Shown here: one piece after another, positions 19,476 through 27,913 of the stretch
Position numbering within the stretch: the first letter of the stretch is position 1
How the letters are laid out: every line of letters starts with the position of its first letter
From: Curtobacterium sp. UNCCL20
Lineage (GTDB): Bacteria > Actinomycetota > Actinomycetes > Actinomycetales > Microbacteriaceae
Reading direction: 5' to 3'
NCBI RefSeq assembly: GCF_900101675.1
Contig: NZ_FNKG01000001.1
Coordinates: 1-64,000 of the forward strand
Length of the DNA stretch: 64,000 nucleotides
Notes under the pieces: model-generated
Told to the model about the DNA's origin: nothing
The model's input: the letters and a program-made list of their open reading frames with translations, nothing else
Database searches by the model: none
Made by a program: the position numbers and the translations under genes

Positions 19476-20912
19476 ATGCCGACCCAGTTCCGTGACCCAG
19501 AGGCCCGCACCGACCCGCGCTGCACGTGGCGCATCCCCGACGAGCGACGGCTCCCCGCGCTCGAACCGTTCGCCGACGAGGTCCGCCGCCGCGAACCAGT
19601 CGTGGTGCGCGAGACCCTGTGGGACACCGACGACCGCATCCTCGCCACCGAAGGAGTGGAGCTGCTGCGGTCCGACACCGGGTGGAGCATCGATCGCGGT
19701 GCAGGGCCGGTGCCGGTGCCGTCGGCGGACGACTCCGTGCCGCGGGACCAGGTGGAGGTGTTCCTGCGCGGGCGGGAGCTCGCGGTGCGTCGGATCCGCG
19801 ACACCGTGACGACGCTCGTCGAGCTGCGCGGGGCTGACGGCCGGCTGCGGGCCGAGGTCGCCGACGTCCGGGTCGACGAGGGCGAGCCGGACACGACCCT
19901 GCTGCGATCGGCCAGGTGGTGGGCGCTGAGCGACGACGGGCGAACCGGGGCGGTCGCGCGGGCTGCGGAACGGGCACTGGCCGACGCGGCCGACGTCCCT
20001 GCCACGCCGCGGACGGAGCCTCGGCTCGGGCCCGTCCGGCGCAGCGGCACGACGAAGCGCCCACGTCCGGGGACTGCGGCGGCAGCCCTGCGCGAGGTCC
20101 TCCGGGCGTTGCGGACGGACCTCGTCGCAGTGGATCCCCGGGTCCGGGCGGACGAGCGGGAGTCGGTGCACGAGCTCCGGAAGGTGCTCCGTCGGCTCCG
20201 GAGCGTGCTCGCCGCCTACCGGGGCGCGCTCGACCGCGGTGCGACCGAGACCCTGCGCGCCGAACTGGCCACGGTCGCCGGGGTGGCGGGGGTCGCCCGT
20301 GATGCCGAGGTGCTGCGTGACCGGCTGTTCCGCACCGCCGCACGGGCACCCGAGGGCTACGTCGACGCCGCCACGCTCGACCGGTTCGGAGCGCACATCG
20401 CCGCGACGCGTGATGCTGCGGCAGCGGACCTCCGGCAGTCGCTCCGGTCGGCGACGTGGTTCGCGGCGCTCGACCACCTGGACGACCTGGTCGAACGGGC
20501 GCCGCGCGGGCCGCACGCCGACGATGCCGCCCCGGCCTTCGCGGTCCGGCAGATCGCCCACGAGCGGGAGCGGGTCCGGAAGACGCTGCGGCACGGGACC
20601 GCCGAGCTGGACGACCTGCACGAGGCCCGGAAGGCGGCACGGCGACTCCGGTACGCGCTCGAGGCCGCCGTCGACGCTGCCGACCTCGGGAAGCGCCGGC
20701 TGGGACGGCTCGAGCGGGTGCAGGAGACCCTCGGGGAGGTGCTCGACGCCGCCCACGCGACGACGGCGTACCGGGAAGTGTCCGCACTCACGGCGGAGCG
20801 CGGACAGGACACCTTCGGGTTCGGTGCCCTCGCCACCACCGAGTACGCGTCGCTCGAGCGGGCGCGGGAGCGGGCGGACACGATGCTGACGAAGCTCCGC
20901 GCGAAGCTGTGA
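19476..20912 (+). CDS. CYTH-like/CHAD domain protein
   Basis: The 478-residue product has two parts. Residues 1 to about 190 resemble the later strands of a CYTH (triphosphate tunnel) domain, with LWDTDDRILATEGVELLRS and EVADVRVDEG. The defining N-terminal ExExK strand is not visible. Residues about 205-478 form a CHAD domain: two four-helix repeats with conserved histidines, HELRKVLRRLRSVL and HEARKAARRLRYALEA. CHAD domains bind polyphosphate granules. The ATG at 19476 is chosen because upstream in-frame sequence is not conserved-looking. The role is probably polyphosphate-linked; enzymatic activity is doubtful. Confidence 0.85.
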   Translation: MPTQFRDPEARTDPRCTWRIPDERRLPALEPFADEVRRREPVVVRETLWDTDDRILATEGVELLRSDTGWSIDRGAGPVPVPSADDSVPRDQVEVFLRGRELAVRRIRDTVTTLVELRGADGRLRAEVADVRVDEGEPDTTLLRSARWWALSDDGRTGAVARAAERALADAADVPATPRTEPRLGPVRRSGTTKRPRPGTAAAALREVLRALRTDLVAVDPRVRADERESVHELRKVLRRLRSVLAAYRGALDRGATETLRAELATVAGVAGVARDAEVLRDRLFRTAARAPEGYVDAATLDRFGAHIAATRDAAAADLRQSLRSATWFAALDHLDDLVERAPRGPHADDAAPAFAVRQIAHERERVRKTLRHGTAELDDLHEARKAARRLRYALEAAVDAADLGKRRLGRLERVQETLGEVLDAAHATTAYREVSALTAERGQDTFGFGALATTEYASLERARERADTMLTKLRAKL

Positions 20913-20936
20913 CGGACGGTCTGCGAGGATGGCGAC

Positions 20937-21392
20937 GTGCCGCACTACCTCGAGGACCTCGCCGCCGGACAGACCTTCACCACCCCCGGTCGGACGATCA
21001 CGGAAGCGGACGTGGTGTCGTTCGCCTCGTGGACCAACGACAACAACCAGGTGCACACCGACGTCGAGTTCGCCGGCAGGACCCGCTACGGCCAGCGCAT
21101 CGTGCACGGGCTGCTCGGCACGTCGCTCTGCCTCGGGCTGATCGCACGCACCGGGGTCTTCGAAGGGTCGGCGGTGGCGCTCCTCGGGATCGACCAGTGG
21201 CGGTTCACGGCTCCGGTGTTCATCGGTGACACCGTGACGTGCGAGGTCGAGATCCTGTCGACGCGGCTGACGAGCTCCGGGACGACCGGGATCGTCGAGC
21301 GGACGGTCTCGCTGCGGAACCAGCGGGGTGAGGTCGTGCAGCAGGGGCGGATGGACGTCATGGTCCTGACCCGCGACGCCGCGATCGGCTGA
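20937..21392 (+). CDS. MaoC-like hot-dog dehydratase
   Basis: The 151-residue single hot-dog domain has the hydratase-2 type motif: DNNQVHTDVEFA (Asp and His) followed by YGQRIVHGLL. This family hydrates or dehydrates enoyl thioesters, so an acyl-CoA or acyl-ACP substrate is likely but unproven. The GTG at 20937 lies 25 nt past the CHAD gene. No fatty-acid gene is adjacent. Confidence 0.85.
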   Translation: MPHYLEDLAAGQTFTTPGRTITEADVVSFASWTNDNNQVHTDVEFAGRTRYGQRIVHGLLGTSLCLGLIARTGVFEGSAVALLGIDQWRFTAPVFIGDTVTCEVEILSTRLTSSGTTGIVERTVSLRNQRGEVVQQGRMDVMVLTRDAAIG

Positions 21393-21445
21393 GGCGGAGG
21401 CGGAGGCGGAGGCCGACCGTCGGTCGTCGGCCGTCGGCCGTCGGC
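21391..21445. repeat. Hexamer repeats directly after the MaoC gene
   Basis: GAGGCG repeated four times starts at the stop codon of the MaoC gene. A GTCGGC-type hexamer tract follows to about 21445. It is one of three places in the window where a hexamer tract begins exactly at a gene's 3' end. Confidence 0.75.
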
Positions 21446-21461
21446 AACACGACGGCGACCC

Positions 21462-21490
21462 TTTACAACGATGTACCAGCACGCCAGCAT
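21462..21490 (+). promoter_or_regulatory. Promoter and possible operator of the GH2 gene
   Basis: TTTACA (21462-21467) and CAGCAT (21485-21490) are 17 bp apart, and the -10 box ends 6 nt before the ATG, so the mRNA may be leaderless. A near-palindrome TACAACGATGTA (21464-21475), with a central CG as in LacI-family operators, overlaps the -35 box. Confidence 0.4.
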
Positions 21491-21496
21491 GGAGGC

Positions 21497-23473
21497 ATGA
21501 GCATGCTCGACGGCACCGTCGCCGCACCCGGATCCCCTTCCACGCAGGCTGCGTCCACGCAGGCCACTGCTTCGCGGGCCCTCCCGCTCGCCTCGCAGCA
21601 GGACGGCACGTACCCCCGGCCGCAGATGCTCCGCTCGCACTGGGCTGACCTCGACGGCACGTGGTCGTTCCGGAACGACGGCGACGACGACAGCGACGAC
21701 GCGTGGCGTGCGGGCTTCCCCGACGCCCGGGACATCGTCGTCCCGTTCCCACCGGAGTCACCCGCGTCGGGCATCGACGAGCCGGGTTTCCACCCCGTGG
21801 TCTGGTACTCCCGGCCGATCACCCGAGCCGACCTCGAGGCCGCCGGCCACGGCACGTCCGCGCCGCGCGTCCTCCTGCACTTCGGCGCGGTCGACTACCG
21901 CGCGCGCGTCTGGATCGACGGCCAGTTCATCGGCGAGCACGAGGGCGGCCACACACCGTTCTCCTTCGACGTCACCTCGGCGCTCGTCGGCTCGGCGAAC
22001 AGCGTCGACGCCGACGCCGTGCACACCCTCGTCGTCCGGGCCGAGGACGACCCCCACGACGTCACCCAGCCCCGCGGCAAGCAGGACTGGCACGAGGACC
22101 CGCACGCGATCTGGTACCGCCGGACGACCGGGATCTGGCAGACGGTCTGGCTCGAAGCGGTGCCGACCACGTCGATCGCGTCCCTGCGCTGGACGAACAC
22201 CGACCACGCCACGCTCCGCCTGACGGTCCGCCTCCGCGGCGAGCGCACCGGGGGCGAGCGGCTCCGGGTCGAGGCCCGCTGGGACGAGCGCGACGAACAG
22301 CTCGCCGTGGTCGAGACCACGCTCGGTGCGACGGGCGACGAGTTCGACGTCGTCGTGCCGATCGCGCGGCAGACCAACGGGCAGGCGGAGGACGAGCTGT
22401 ACTGGACCCCGGACACCCCGCGGTTGATCGACGCGACGGTGACGCTGCTGCCGGCGCGCACGAACACCGGCACAACAGACACCGGCACGAGGAGCACCGG
22501 CGGCGGGGGCTCCGGCGCCACGGAGAACCCGATCGACGCCGTCTCGAGCTACTTCGGCGTCCGCACGGTGGGCATCGACGGCGGCGCGTTCCTCCTGAAC
22601 GGGCGGAGCCACGACGTCCGCAGCGTCCTCAACCAGGGCTACTGGCCGGAGTCGCTCCTCGCGGCCCCGTCCCGTGCGGCCCTCCGCCGCGAGGTCGAGC
22701 TCATCAAGGAGCTCGGCTTCAACGCCGCTCGCAACCACCAGAAGATCGAGGACCCGCGGTTCCTGTACTGGGCGGACCGGCTCGGTCTGCTCGTGTGGGG
22801 CGAGGCTCCCGGCGCCTACGCGTTCTCGCCGCGGGCCGTGCAGCGCCTGGTGCGGGAGTGGATGGACGCCGTCGAGCGCGATGCGTCGCACCCGTCGATC
22901 GTGACTTGGGTGCCGGCGAACGAGAGCTGGGGCGTGCAGCACATCGCCACGGACCCCGCCCAGCAGGCGTACGCCCGTGCGCTGGCCGACGTCACACGGG
23001 CGATCGACCCGACGCGGCCGGTGATCTCGAACGACGGGTGGGAGCACACGAACTCGGACATCATCACGATCCACGACTACGAGGGCGACGGTGGACGACT
23101 CGCGGCGACCTACGCCGACGATGCGGCACGGACCACCCTGGTCGGCGGCATCGGCCCGGCAGACCGACGCATCCTCGTCGGCGGTGCGGTCGACCACGGA
23201 CAGCCGGTGATGCTCACGGAGTTCGGCGGCGTGAACTACCAGCCGGGCGTCCAGCGCGACGACGCGTGGGGCTACACGACCGCGGCGGACGGCGACGACT
23301 GGATCAGCCGGATCACGGCCCTGTACGACGGCATCCGTGCGAGCTCGTTCCTCGCCGGGTCCTGCTACACGCAGCTGACGGACACGATGCAGGAGACGAA
23401 CGGCCTGCTGAACGCGGACCGGACCCCGAAGGTCCCGATCGAGCAGATCCGGCGGGCGGTCACCGGGCGCTGA
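21497..23473 (+). CDS. Glycoside hydrolase family 2 enzyme
   Basis: Retaining exo-glycosidase, most likely beta-galactosidase- or beta-glucuronidase-like. The 658-residue product has an N-terminal jelly-roll sugar-binding domain (about residues 40-220: YPRPQMLRS, WYSRPI). An Ig-like domain with a low-complexity Thr/Gly insert (near residue 330) follows, then the TIM barrel. The acid/base Glu is in WVPANESWG (about residue 475) and the nucleophile in LTEFGGVNY (about 574). There is no signal peptide, so it is cytoplasmic. No sugar transporter is adjacent. Substrate is not determinable from sequence. Confidence 0.9.
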   Translation: MSMLDGTVAAPGSPSTQAASTQATASRALPLASQQDGTYPRPQMLRSHWADLDGTWSFRNDGDDDSDDAWRAGFPDARDIVVPFPPESPASGIDEPGFHPVVWYSRPITRADLEAAGHGTSAPRVLLHFGAVDYRARVWIDGQFIGEHEGGHTPFSFDVTSALVGSANSVDADAVHTLVVRAEDDPHDVTQPRGKQDWHEDPHAIWYRRTTGIWQTVWLEAVPTTSIASLRWTNTDHATLRLTVRLRGERTGGERLRVEARWDERDEQLAVVETTLGATGDEFDVVVPIARQTNGQAEDELYWTPDTPRLIDATVTLLPARTNTGTTDTGTRSTGGGGSGATENPIDAVSSYFGVRTVGIDGGAFLLNGRSHDVRSVLNQGYWPESLLAAPSRAALRREVELIKELGFNAARNHQKIEDPRFLYWADRLGLLVWGEAPGAYAFSPRAVQRLVREWMDAVERDASHPSIVTWVPANESWGVQHIATDPAQQAYARALADVTRAIDPTRPVISNDGWEHTNSDIITIHDYEGDGGRLAATYADDAARTTLVGGIGPADRRILVGGAVDHGQPVMLTEFGGVNYQPGVQRDDAWGYTTAADGDDWISRITALYDGIRASSFLAGSCYTQLTDTMQETNGLLNADRTPKVPIEQIRRAVTGR

Positions 23474-23542
23474 CCCGGAGGCGCGCGGACCGGCGCGCGA
23501 GCGCGGACCGGAGCGCGGCCCTGATCTGGGAGGATCGGGCGG

Positions 23543-24754
23543 GTGACGGACGTGGCGGAGACGACCCGCGCCTCCAGGCCGGGGCTGCGTGCCCTGCTGG
23601 AGGCGCGACACAGCGCGTGGACCACCCCGCTGCTGCTGTGGCTGGCGTCGCGGATCCTCAGCACGGTCCTGCTCGCCACGATGTACGTCGTGGCGACCGC
23701 GAACGGGTGGACGTTCGCGTCCTCCCGGCGTGACCCGTCCTTCTTCACCTTCTCCGGCTCGTGGGATGCGTCGTTCTACCGGACCATCGCCGAACACGGG
23801 TACCCGTCGAGCCTGCCGCTCGACGACGCCGGGCACGTGCTGCCGAACGCCTGGGCGTTCCTGCCCGTGTTCCCCACGCTGGTCCGCGCGGTGATGCCGC
23901 TGACCGGCGGTTCGTTCTGGGTCGCCGGGGTGCTCGTCGCGACCCTCGCGGGCGCGGGGGCGTGCGTGCTGCTGTACCGGCTCGTCCTCGCGGTCGGGTG
24001 CTCGCACCGGGCACGGTGGGCCACGGCGCTGTTCGTGTTCGCACCGACCGGGTTCCTGCTGCAGGTCGCCTACGCCGAGAGCACGTTCCTGCTGCTGCTC
24101 TTCGGAGCTCTGCTCGCCCTGGTGCGCCGCCGGTACTGGCTGGTCGCACCGCTCGGGGTCGTCGCGGCGTTCACGAAACCCGGGGTGCTCGCGCTGGCGG
24201 TGGCGCTCGCGGTGCACCTGGTCGTGCGGTGGGTGCAGGAGCGGCGGGCCTTCCCGGTGCGGGACGCGGTCGCGATCACGGTGTCCGGGCTCGTCGTCGC
24301 GGCGGCGGGGCTCGCGTGGCCGGTGATCGCCACGGCGGTCACCGGGCGGCCGAACGCGTACCTCGACACCGAGCTGTCCTGGTGGGTCGGGTTCGTCGGG
24401 CGGCAGCACTTCGCGCCGCTGACGCCGTGGTTCACGATGGCTGGGACGTGGCTCGGGCCGCTGGGGATCGTCCTCGTGGTGGCCGTGCTCGCGGGGGCGG
24501 TGTGGTTCTTCACGCGGCGGTCCGTCCGGGCCCTCGGGGTGGACGTGCTCGCGTTCACGGCGTCGTACGGGCTCTACCTGGTGGCGGTGTTCCTGCCACA
24601 GCAGAGCCTGCCGCGGCTGCTCATGCCGATGGCGCCGCTGCTCGGGTCGGACGTGTTCGTGCGGACCCGGCGTCGGGCGGTGACGTGGCTGGTCGCGGGG
24701 GTGTGCCTGCAGCCGATCGCGATCGTGCTGCTCTGGTTCCTCGGGTACCCCTGA
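23543..24754 (+). CDS. PIG-V-like membrane mannosyltransferase
   Basis: Polytopic membrane protein of 403 residues with about ten hydrophobic segments. Near the N-terminus SWDASFYRTIAEHGYP (residues 73-88) matches the luminal DxxxY/W loop of PIG-V/GT-C glycosyltransferases, which use polyprenyl-phosphate sugars. It would act on the outer face of the membrane, in cell-wall glycan or protein glycosylation. The GTG at 23543 follows a GGGAGGATC ribosome site. The acceptor is unknown. A dispersed-palindrome half-site is embedded at 23569-23586. Confidence 0.8.
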   Translation: MTDVAETTRASRPGLRALLEARHSAWTTPLLLWLASRILSTVLLATMYVVATANGWTFASSRRDPSFFTFSGSWDASFYRTIAEHGYPSSLPLDDAGHVLPNAWAFLPVFPTLVRAVMPLTGGSFWVAGVLVATLAGAGACVLLYRLVLAVGCSHRARWATALFVFAPTGFLLQVAYAESTFLLLLFGALLALVRRRYWLVAPLGVVAAFTKPGVLALAVALAVHLVVRWVQERRAFPVRDAVAITVSGLVVAAAGLAWPVIATAVTGRPNAYLDTELSWWVGFVGRQHFAPLTPWFTMAGTWLGPLGIVLVVAVLAGAVWFFTRRSVRALGVDVLAFTASYGLYLVAVFLPQQSLPRLLMPMAPLLGSDVFVRTRRRAVTWLVAGVCLQPIAIVLLWFLGYP

Positions 24755-24764
24755 CCCGGGCGGA

Positions 24765-24850
24765 GTGAGGGGCAGAACACCGGTGTTCGTCGGTCGCGCC
24801 CTGGGATGCCGCGGTGTGTTGCACGAACACCGGTGTTTTGCACCCCTCAC
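24765..24850. repeat. Paired ACCGGTGTT element, copy 1
   Basis: Two copies of AACACCGGTGTT (24776-24787 and 24826-24837), with starts exactly 50 bp apart, are flanked by an outer inverted repeat GTGAGGGG / CCCCTCAC. The whole can fold into one large hairpin ending in TTTTGC. It lies between convergent genes, so bidirectional termination is a plausible function. A second copy is at 31149-31218. Confidence 0.9.
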
Positions 24851-24913
24851 CCACGCGGCAACCCGCCCGACGCGCCCGGCGCGCGGCGCGCGCCCGACCC
24901 GCGCGGCGCGGCC

Positions 24914-25975
24914 CTACGCGTCGAACGTGTGGAACCAGGCGGTGCCGCCCGGGTGCTGCACGGTGATCATCTCGTCGAGGTCGCGGTACGGGCCGTCCTG
25001 GTTGTGGCTCGCCGACTTGATGCGGATGGTGCCGTCCGGCTCGGTGAAGACCTCGGACACGATGGTGGTGTGGTCCGGCGAGTCGTTGTCGTTCCAGTCG
25101 TAGAAGACGATGTCGCCGACCTTGACCTTGTCACGCTCGTCGAGGGAGCGCCGGGTCAGCCCGAACTCCGCCGCGTTGGTGGTGAGCCACGTGTCCATCG
25201 TCGGGCAGTAGGTCCACGTCGCGGAGTGCTCGGCGCCGGCGGCCCGGTTGTACCAGTCCGACCGCCGCTTCCAGCCGCGGGCGATGAGCGTCTGGCTGAC
25301 GTAGTTCGCGCAGTCGCCGCCGATCGGGTTCATGGTGCCGTACTCGGCGAGGTTGTAGTCCTTCCAGTGCGCCATCGCGTACTGGAGCTGACGGTCCACG
25401 TCGGTGAGCGCGGCGTAGGCCAGAGTCGTCGTGGCGACCGCCGTCGAAGCCGCGGGAACCGGAGCGGTCGTCGGCGAGGGCGTCGCCGTGGCGCCGTCCT
25501 GCGTCGTCCCGCTCTGCCCGTCGTTGGCTGCGCTGCCGTTGCCGTCGGAGGACTGGTTCGCCGACGGTGAGGGCTCGATCGCCGTCGTGAAGAGGGCGAC
25601 GTCGGCTGATCCGGCCGTGTACATCGCCTGGTGCGGCGCGGTGAAGGTCACCTTCGTGGCGGTGGCCGTGACGTCGCGCGCGGCGATCCCACCGACGGTC
25701 ACGCCCTTGACCCGTGCGAGCCCGGTGCCGGTGACCGCGATGGTCACACCACCGGCGAGGGGGACCTGCGCCGGGGTGAGGGACTTCGCGACGGCCTTCG
25801 CGGTCGGGGACGACGAGCCCGACGCAGAGCCCGAGCTGCCCCCACCGGTGCCGCTGCCCGCGCCCTTGCCACTGCCCGAACCCTCGCCGCCGGACGAGCA
25901 CGCCGCCACCGCGAGGCCGATCCCGGTCACGCCGGCGAGGGAGAGCAGGGACCGGCGGGTCAGCGAAGCAGTCAT
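24914..25975 (-). CDS. Tat-exported lipoprotein with amidase-like domain
   Basis: 353-residue exported protein. Twin arginines at residues 7-8 precede a hydrophobic stretch and the lipobox AVAAC (C26). A Gly/Ser-rich linker (27-60), an IPT/TIG-like beta domain (about 65-130) and a Ser/Thr/Pro-rich linker follow. The C-terminal amidase_6-type papain-fold domain (about 190-353) has the candidate cysteine in GGDCANYVSQ and histidine in DHTTIV. It probably cleaves peptide or peptidoglycan bonds at the cell surface. A GGAAGGA ribosome site precedes the ATG. Confidence 0.85.
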   Translation of the reverse strand: MTASLTRRSLLSLAGVTGIGLAVAACSSGGEGSGSGKGAGSGTGGGSSGSASGSSSPTAKAVAKSLTPAQVPLAGGVTIAVTGTGLARVKGVTVGGIAARDVTATATKVTFTAPHQAMYTAGSADVALFTTAIEPSPSANQSSDGNGSAANDGQSGTTQDGATATPSPTTAPVPAASTAVATTTLAYAALTDVDRQLQYAMAHWKDYNLAEYGTMNPIGGDCANYVSQTLIARGWKRRSDWYNRAAGAEHSATWTYCPTMDTWLTTNAAEFGLTRRSLDERDKVKVGDIVFYDWNDNDSPDHTTIVSEVFTEPDGTIRIKSASHNQDGPYRDLDEMITVQHPGGTAWFHTFDA

Positions 25976-26047
25976 GGTCCTTCCAGCGTAGGCGACGACA
26001 CGGCATGATCACTGGCAGGAACCACCCCGTCGAGAGGATCAGACCAC

Positions 26048-26431
26048 ATGCCCGAGAGCCACGACTTCTTCGTCGCCGCCGACCCCGAATCCGTGCGCGC
26101 CCGTGTCCGCGGCGCCCTCGCCCGCGAGGGCTACACCGTCGAGGACGGCGAGCAGGGAGCCCTCCGCGCCGTCCGCGGGAGCCTCGGCCTGACGCTGCTC
26201 ATCGGTGGCCTGGCGAACGACCGGACGTTCCACACCCGCCTCGACGTCCAGATCATGGTGACCCCGGAGGGTCGCACGGTCGCGCGGCTGATCCGCGGCT
26301 CCGGCAAGTCGGCGCTGAAGGGCGGTGCGATCGGGATCTCCCGGGGCAACCGCGCCTTCGAGCAGGCCGCGAACGCGATCCACACCGAACTCGCGCAGGC
26401 GGGGATCCTGACGGAGAGCGTCCCCGGCTGA
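26048..26431 (+). CDS. Hypothetical protein
   Basis: I do not recognise this family. The 127-residue soluble protein has an alpha/beta pattern: an initial HDFFVAADPESVRARVRGAL helix, then strands around LRAVRGSLGLTLLIGGL and DVQIMVTPEGRTVARLI. It has no membrane segment or catalytic motif. A GAGAGGATC ribosome site precedes the ATG. It is divergent from the amidase gene and followed by the hairpin at 26529. Confidence 0.75.
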   Translation: MPESHDFFVAADPESVRARVRGALAREGYTVEDGEQGALRAVRGSLGLTLLIGGLANDRTFHTRLDVQIMVTPEGRTVARLIRGSGKSALKGGAIGISRGNRAFEQAANAIHTELAQAGILTESVPG

Positions 26432-26528
26432 CACGGCGGGCTGACACGGCGCGGCCCGGGCGACGAGCGCCGCGGACGACCGCCTGCGACGACCGCCTGG
26501 GACGCCCACCGCGGGCGACCACCGGAAC

Positions 26529-26560
26529 GACGAAGGCCACTCGAGTGGGTGGCCTTCGTC
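26529..26560. terminator. Bidirectional terminator beside tRNA-Ala
   Basis: A perfect 12-bp stem (GACGAAGGCCAC with GTGGCCTTCGTC) around an 8-nt loop. It lies 8 nt from the tRNA 3' end and about 95 nt past the upstream plus-strand gene. Confidence 0.85.
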
Positions 26561-26568
26561 GTGCTGCT

Positions 26569-26644
26569 TGGTGGAGCTAAGGGGATTCGAACCCCTGACC
26601 TTCTCATTGCGAACGAGACGCGCTACCAACTGCGCCATAGCCCC
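26569..26644 (-). tRNA. tRNA-Ala (anticodon CGC)
   Basis: A 76-nt cloverleaf including an encoded CCA. The acceptor stem GGGGCTA pairs with TAGCTCC and contains the G3-U70 wobble that marks alanine tRNAs. The anticodon loop TTCGCAA gives CGC, decoding GCG. The T-arm GGTTCGAATCC is intact. A -10 box TAGTGT at 26662-26657 lies 12 nt upstream of the 5' end. Confidence 0.95.
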
Positions 26645-26656
26645 AAGTGCTCGACC

Positions 26657-26662
26657 ACACTA
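26657..26662 (-). promoter_or_regulatory. -10 box of tRNA-Ala promoter
   Basis: TAGTGT on the minus strand, 12 nt before the mature 5' end. A poor -35 match, TTCAGA, lies 18 bp further upstream. Confidence 0.45.
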
Positions 26663-26695
26663 GCACCAGGCTCGGCCCGATCTGAAATCGACGGA

Positions 26696-27811
26696 TCAGA
26701 CGGCGCGGCGACGCCGCATGATCGCGTCGAGGTCGGTCTGCTCGTACGCGTCGTCGCCGAGGACACCCATGCCGGCCCACTTGCTCGGCGGCGCAGGCGG
26801 GGCGGACGGCGCGGGCGGCGCCGTCTCAGCAGCCGCGGCGGGGGCGTCCGGCGCGGACGACGGCGCCCGCAGCCCGAGGCGCTCGGCGAGCCGGCCCTGG
26901 TCGTGCGCCGACAGCGAGGCGACGGCCTCTTCGACGTCCGGACGCATCCGCGACACCCGCGCGAGCGACGGGTCCGTCTCGGCAGCGCGGATCGCTGCGG
27001 CCTCGGCATCCGCCTCGGCCTTGGCCTCGGCGACGCGCTCCTTGAGCCGGGCAGCGAGTTCGGCGGCGGACTCCGGAGCAGCCGCGGGCGCGGTCGGCGT
27101 CTCGACGTACAGCGGCTTCGGCACGCGGTTCGGTGTCCAGCTGCGGTCGCGCGCGGGCTCGGCGGGCTGCTCGGTGGACAGCGGCGGCGCCGGGTCCGTC
27201 CACTCGCTCGTCGGCCTGGAGGCACGGGTCGGCTCCGCCACGGCCGTCGCCGTGCGCGCCTTCCGCGCCGTCGCGACCTGGTGCAGCTGGGCGAGGACCG
27301 CTGCGGAACCGCCGGCAGCGACGAGACCGGCGACCCCGACGAGCCACAGGGCCGGTGCGGCGACGAAGACGACGATCGCGACGACGATGCCCGCGGTGCC
27401 GAGGAGCGTCGCCCCGAGTCGGGAGCGGCGCATCCGCATCGCGGTGAGGGCCGGGACGGCGGACGCCCGCTCGAGGACGGGGGCCTGCTCGGCGAGCCGG
27501 CGGGTGATCTCCCGCTGGCGTGCGGCCTCGTGGGCACGGACGATGGCGGTGCGCTTCGCCTCCTCCGACCGGGCGACGCGCTGCGCTTCGGCGAGGGACT
27601 TGGCGTTCATCTCGATGCGGACCTCGTCCGGCAGTTCGGCCGTCTGCGCGAGGATCCGGAGGGTCTGCTGGAGGCGGATCGCGTTCCGTTCGGTGGCGAG
27701 GTACTGCCGCCGGGCCGCCCAGGACGGCATGAGGTACGCGACCCAGAGCACGGCCGCGATGAGGAGGACGATGCCGCCGCCCCAGGAGCCGATACCTGCC
27801 ATGAGGGACAC
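26696..27811 (-). CDS. Membrane protein with coiled-coil and Ala/Pro-rich tail
   Basis: 371 residues; function not recognised. A single N-terminal membrane helix (about residues 10-30) precedes a helical region rich in Glu/Arg/Gln (about 35-115, probably coiled coil). Two adjacent hydrophobic helices at about 130-175 follow, then a long Ala/Pro/Glu-rich cytoplasmic region. The C-terminus DAYEQTDLDAIMRRRRAV looks conserved in character. The start is GTG 27811 or ATG 27802, neither with a good ribosome site. A half-site of the dispersed palindrome is at about 27214-27232. Confidence 0.7.
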   Translation of the reverse strand: MSLMAGIGSWGGGIVLLIAAVLWVAYLMPSWAARRQYLATERNAIRLQQTLRILAQTAELPDEVRIEMNAKSLAEAQRVARSEEAKRTAIVRAHEAARQREITRRLAEQAPVLERASAVPALTAMRMRRSRLGATLLGTAGIVVAIVVFVAAPALWLVGVAGLVAAGGSAAVLAQLHQVATARKARTATAVAEPTRASRPTSEWTDPAPPLSTEQPAEPARDRSWTPNRVPKPLYVETPTAPAAAPESAAELAARLKERVAEAKAEADAEAAAIRAAETDPSLARVSRMRPDVEEAVASLSAHDQGRLAERLGLRAPSSAPDAPAAAAETAPPAPSAPPAPPSKWAGMGVLGDDAYEQTDLDAIMRRRRAV

Positions 27812-27884
27812 GGTATGGGCGGGCGTTCCCCGGGGAGGTGATTGCGGGACGCGTGTTGCGCGTGTCGTGCCGAATTCACCGGAG

Positions 27885-27907
27885 ACGACCCGCGCCTCCA
27901 GGCCGTC
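27885..27907. repeat. Dispersed palindrome, isolated half-site
   Basis: A single arm CGCGCCTCCAGGCCGTC in the gap between the GNAT gene stop (27914) and the membrane protein gene. The partner arm is missing. Confidence 0.6.
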
Positions 27908-27913
27908 GACGGG

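Noticed and set aside
21758..24850. 1,030-codon minus-strand frame opposite the GH2 and PIG-V-like genes
   Set aside because: Its translation is Arg/Pro/His-rich low complexity, and it spans two real genes with clear catalytic motifs on the plus strand.
24765..24850. Paired palindromes as insertion-sequence ends
   Set aside because: There is no transposase ORF between or near them, and the interior is only about 40 bp. A non-autonomous element cannot be excluded, but nothing shows target duplication.
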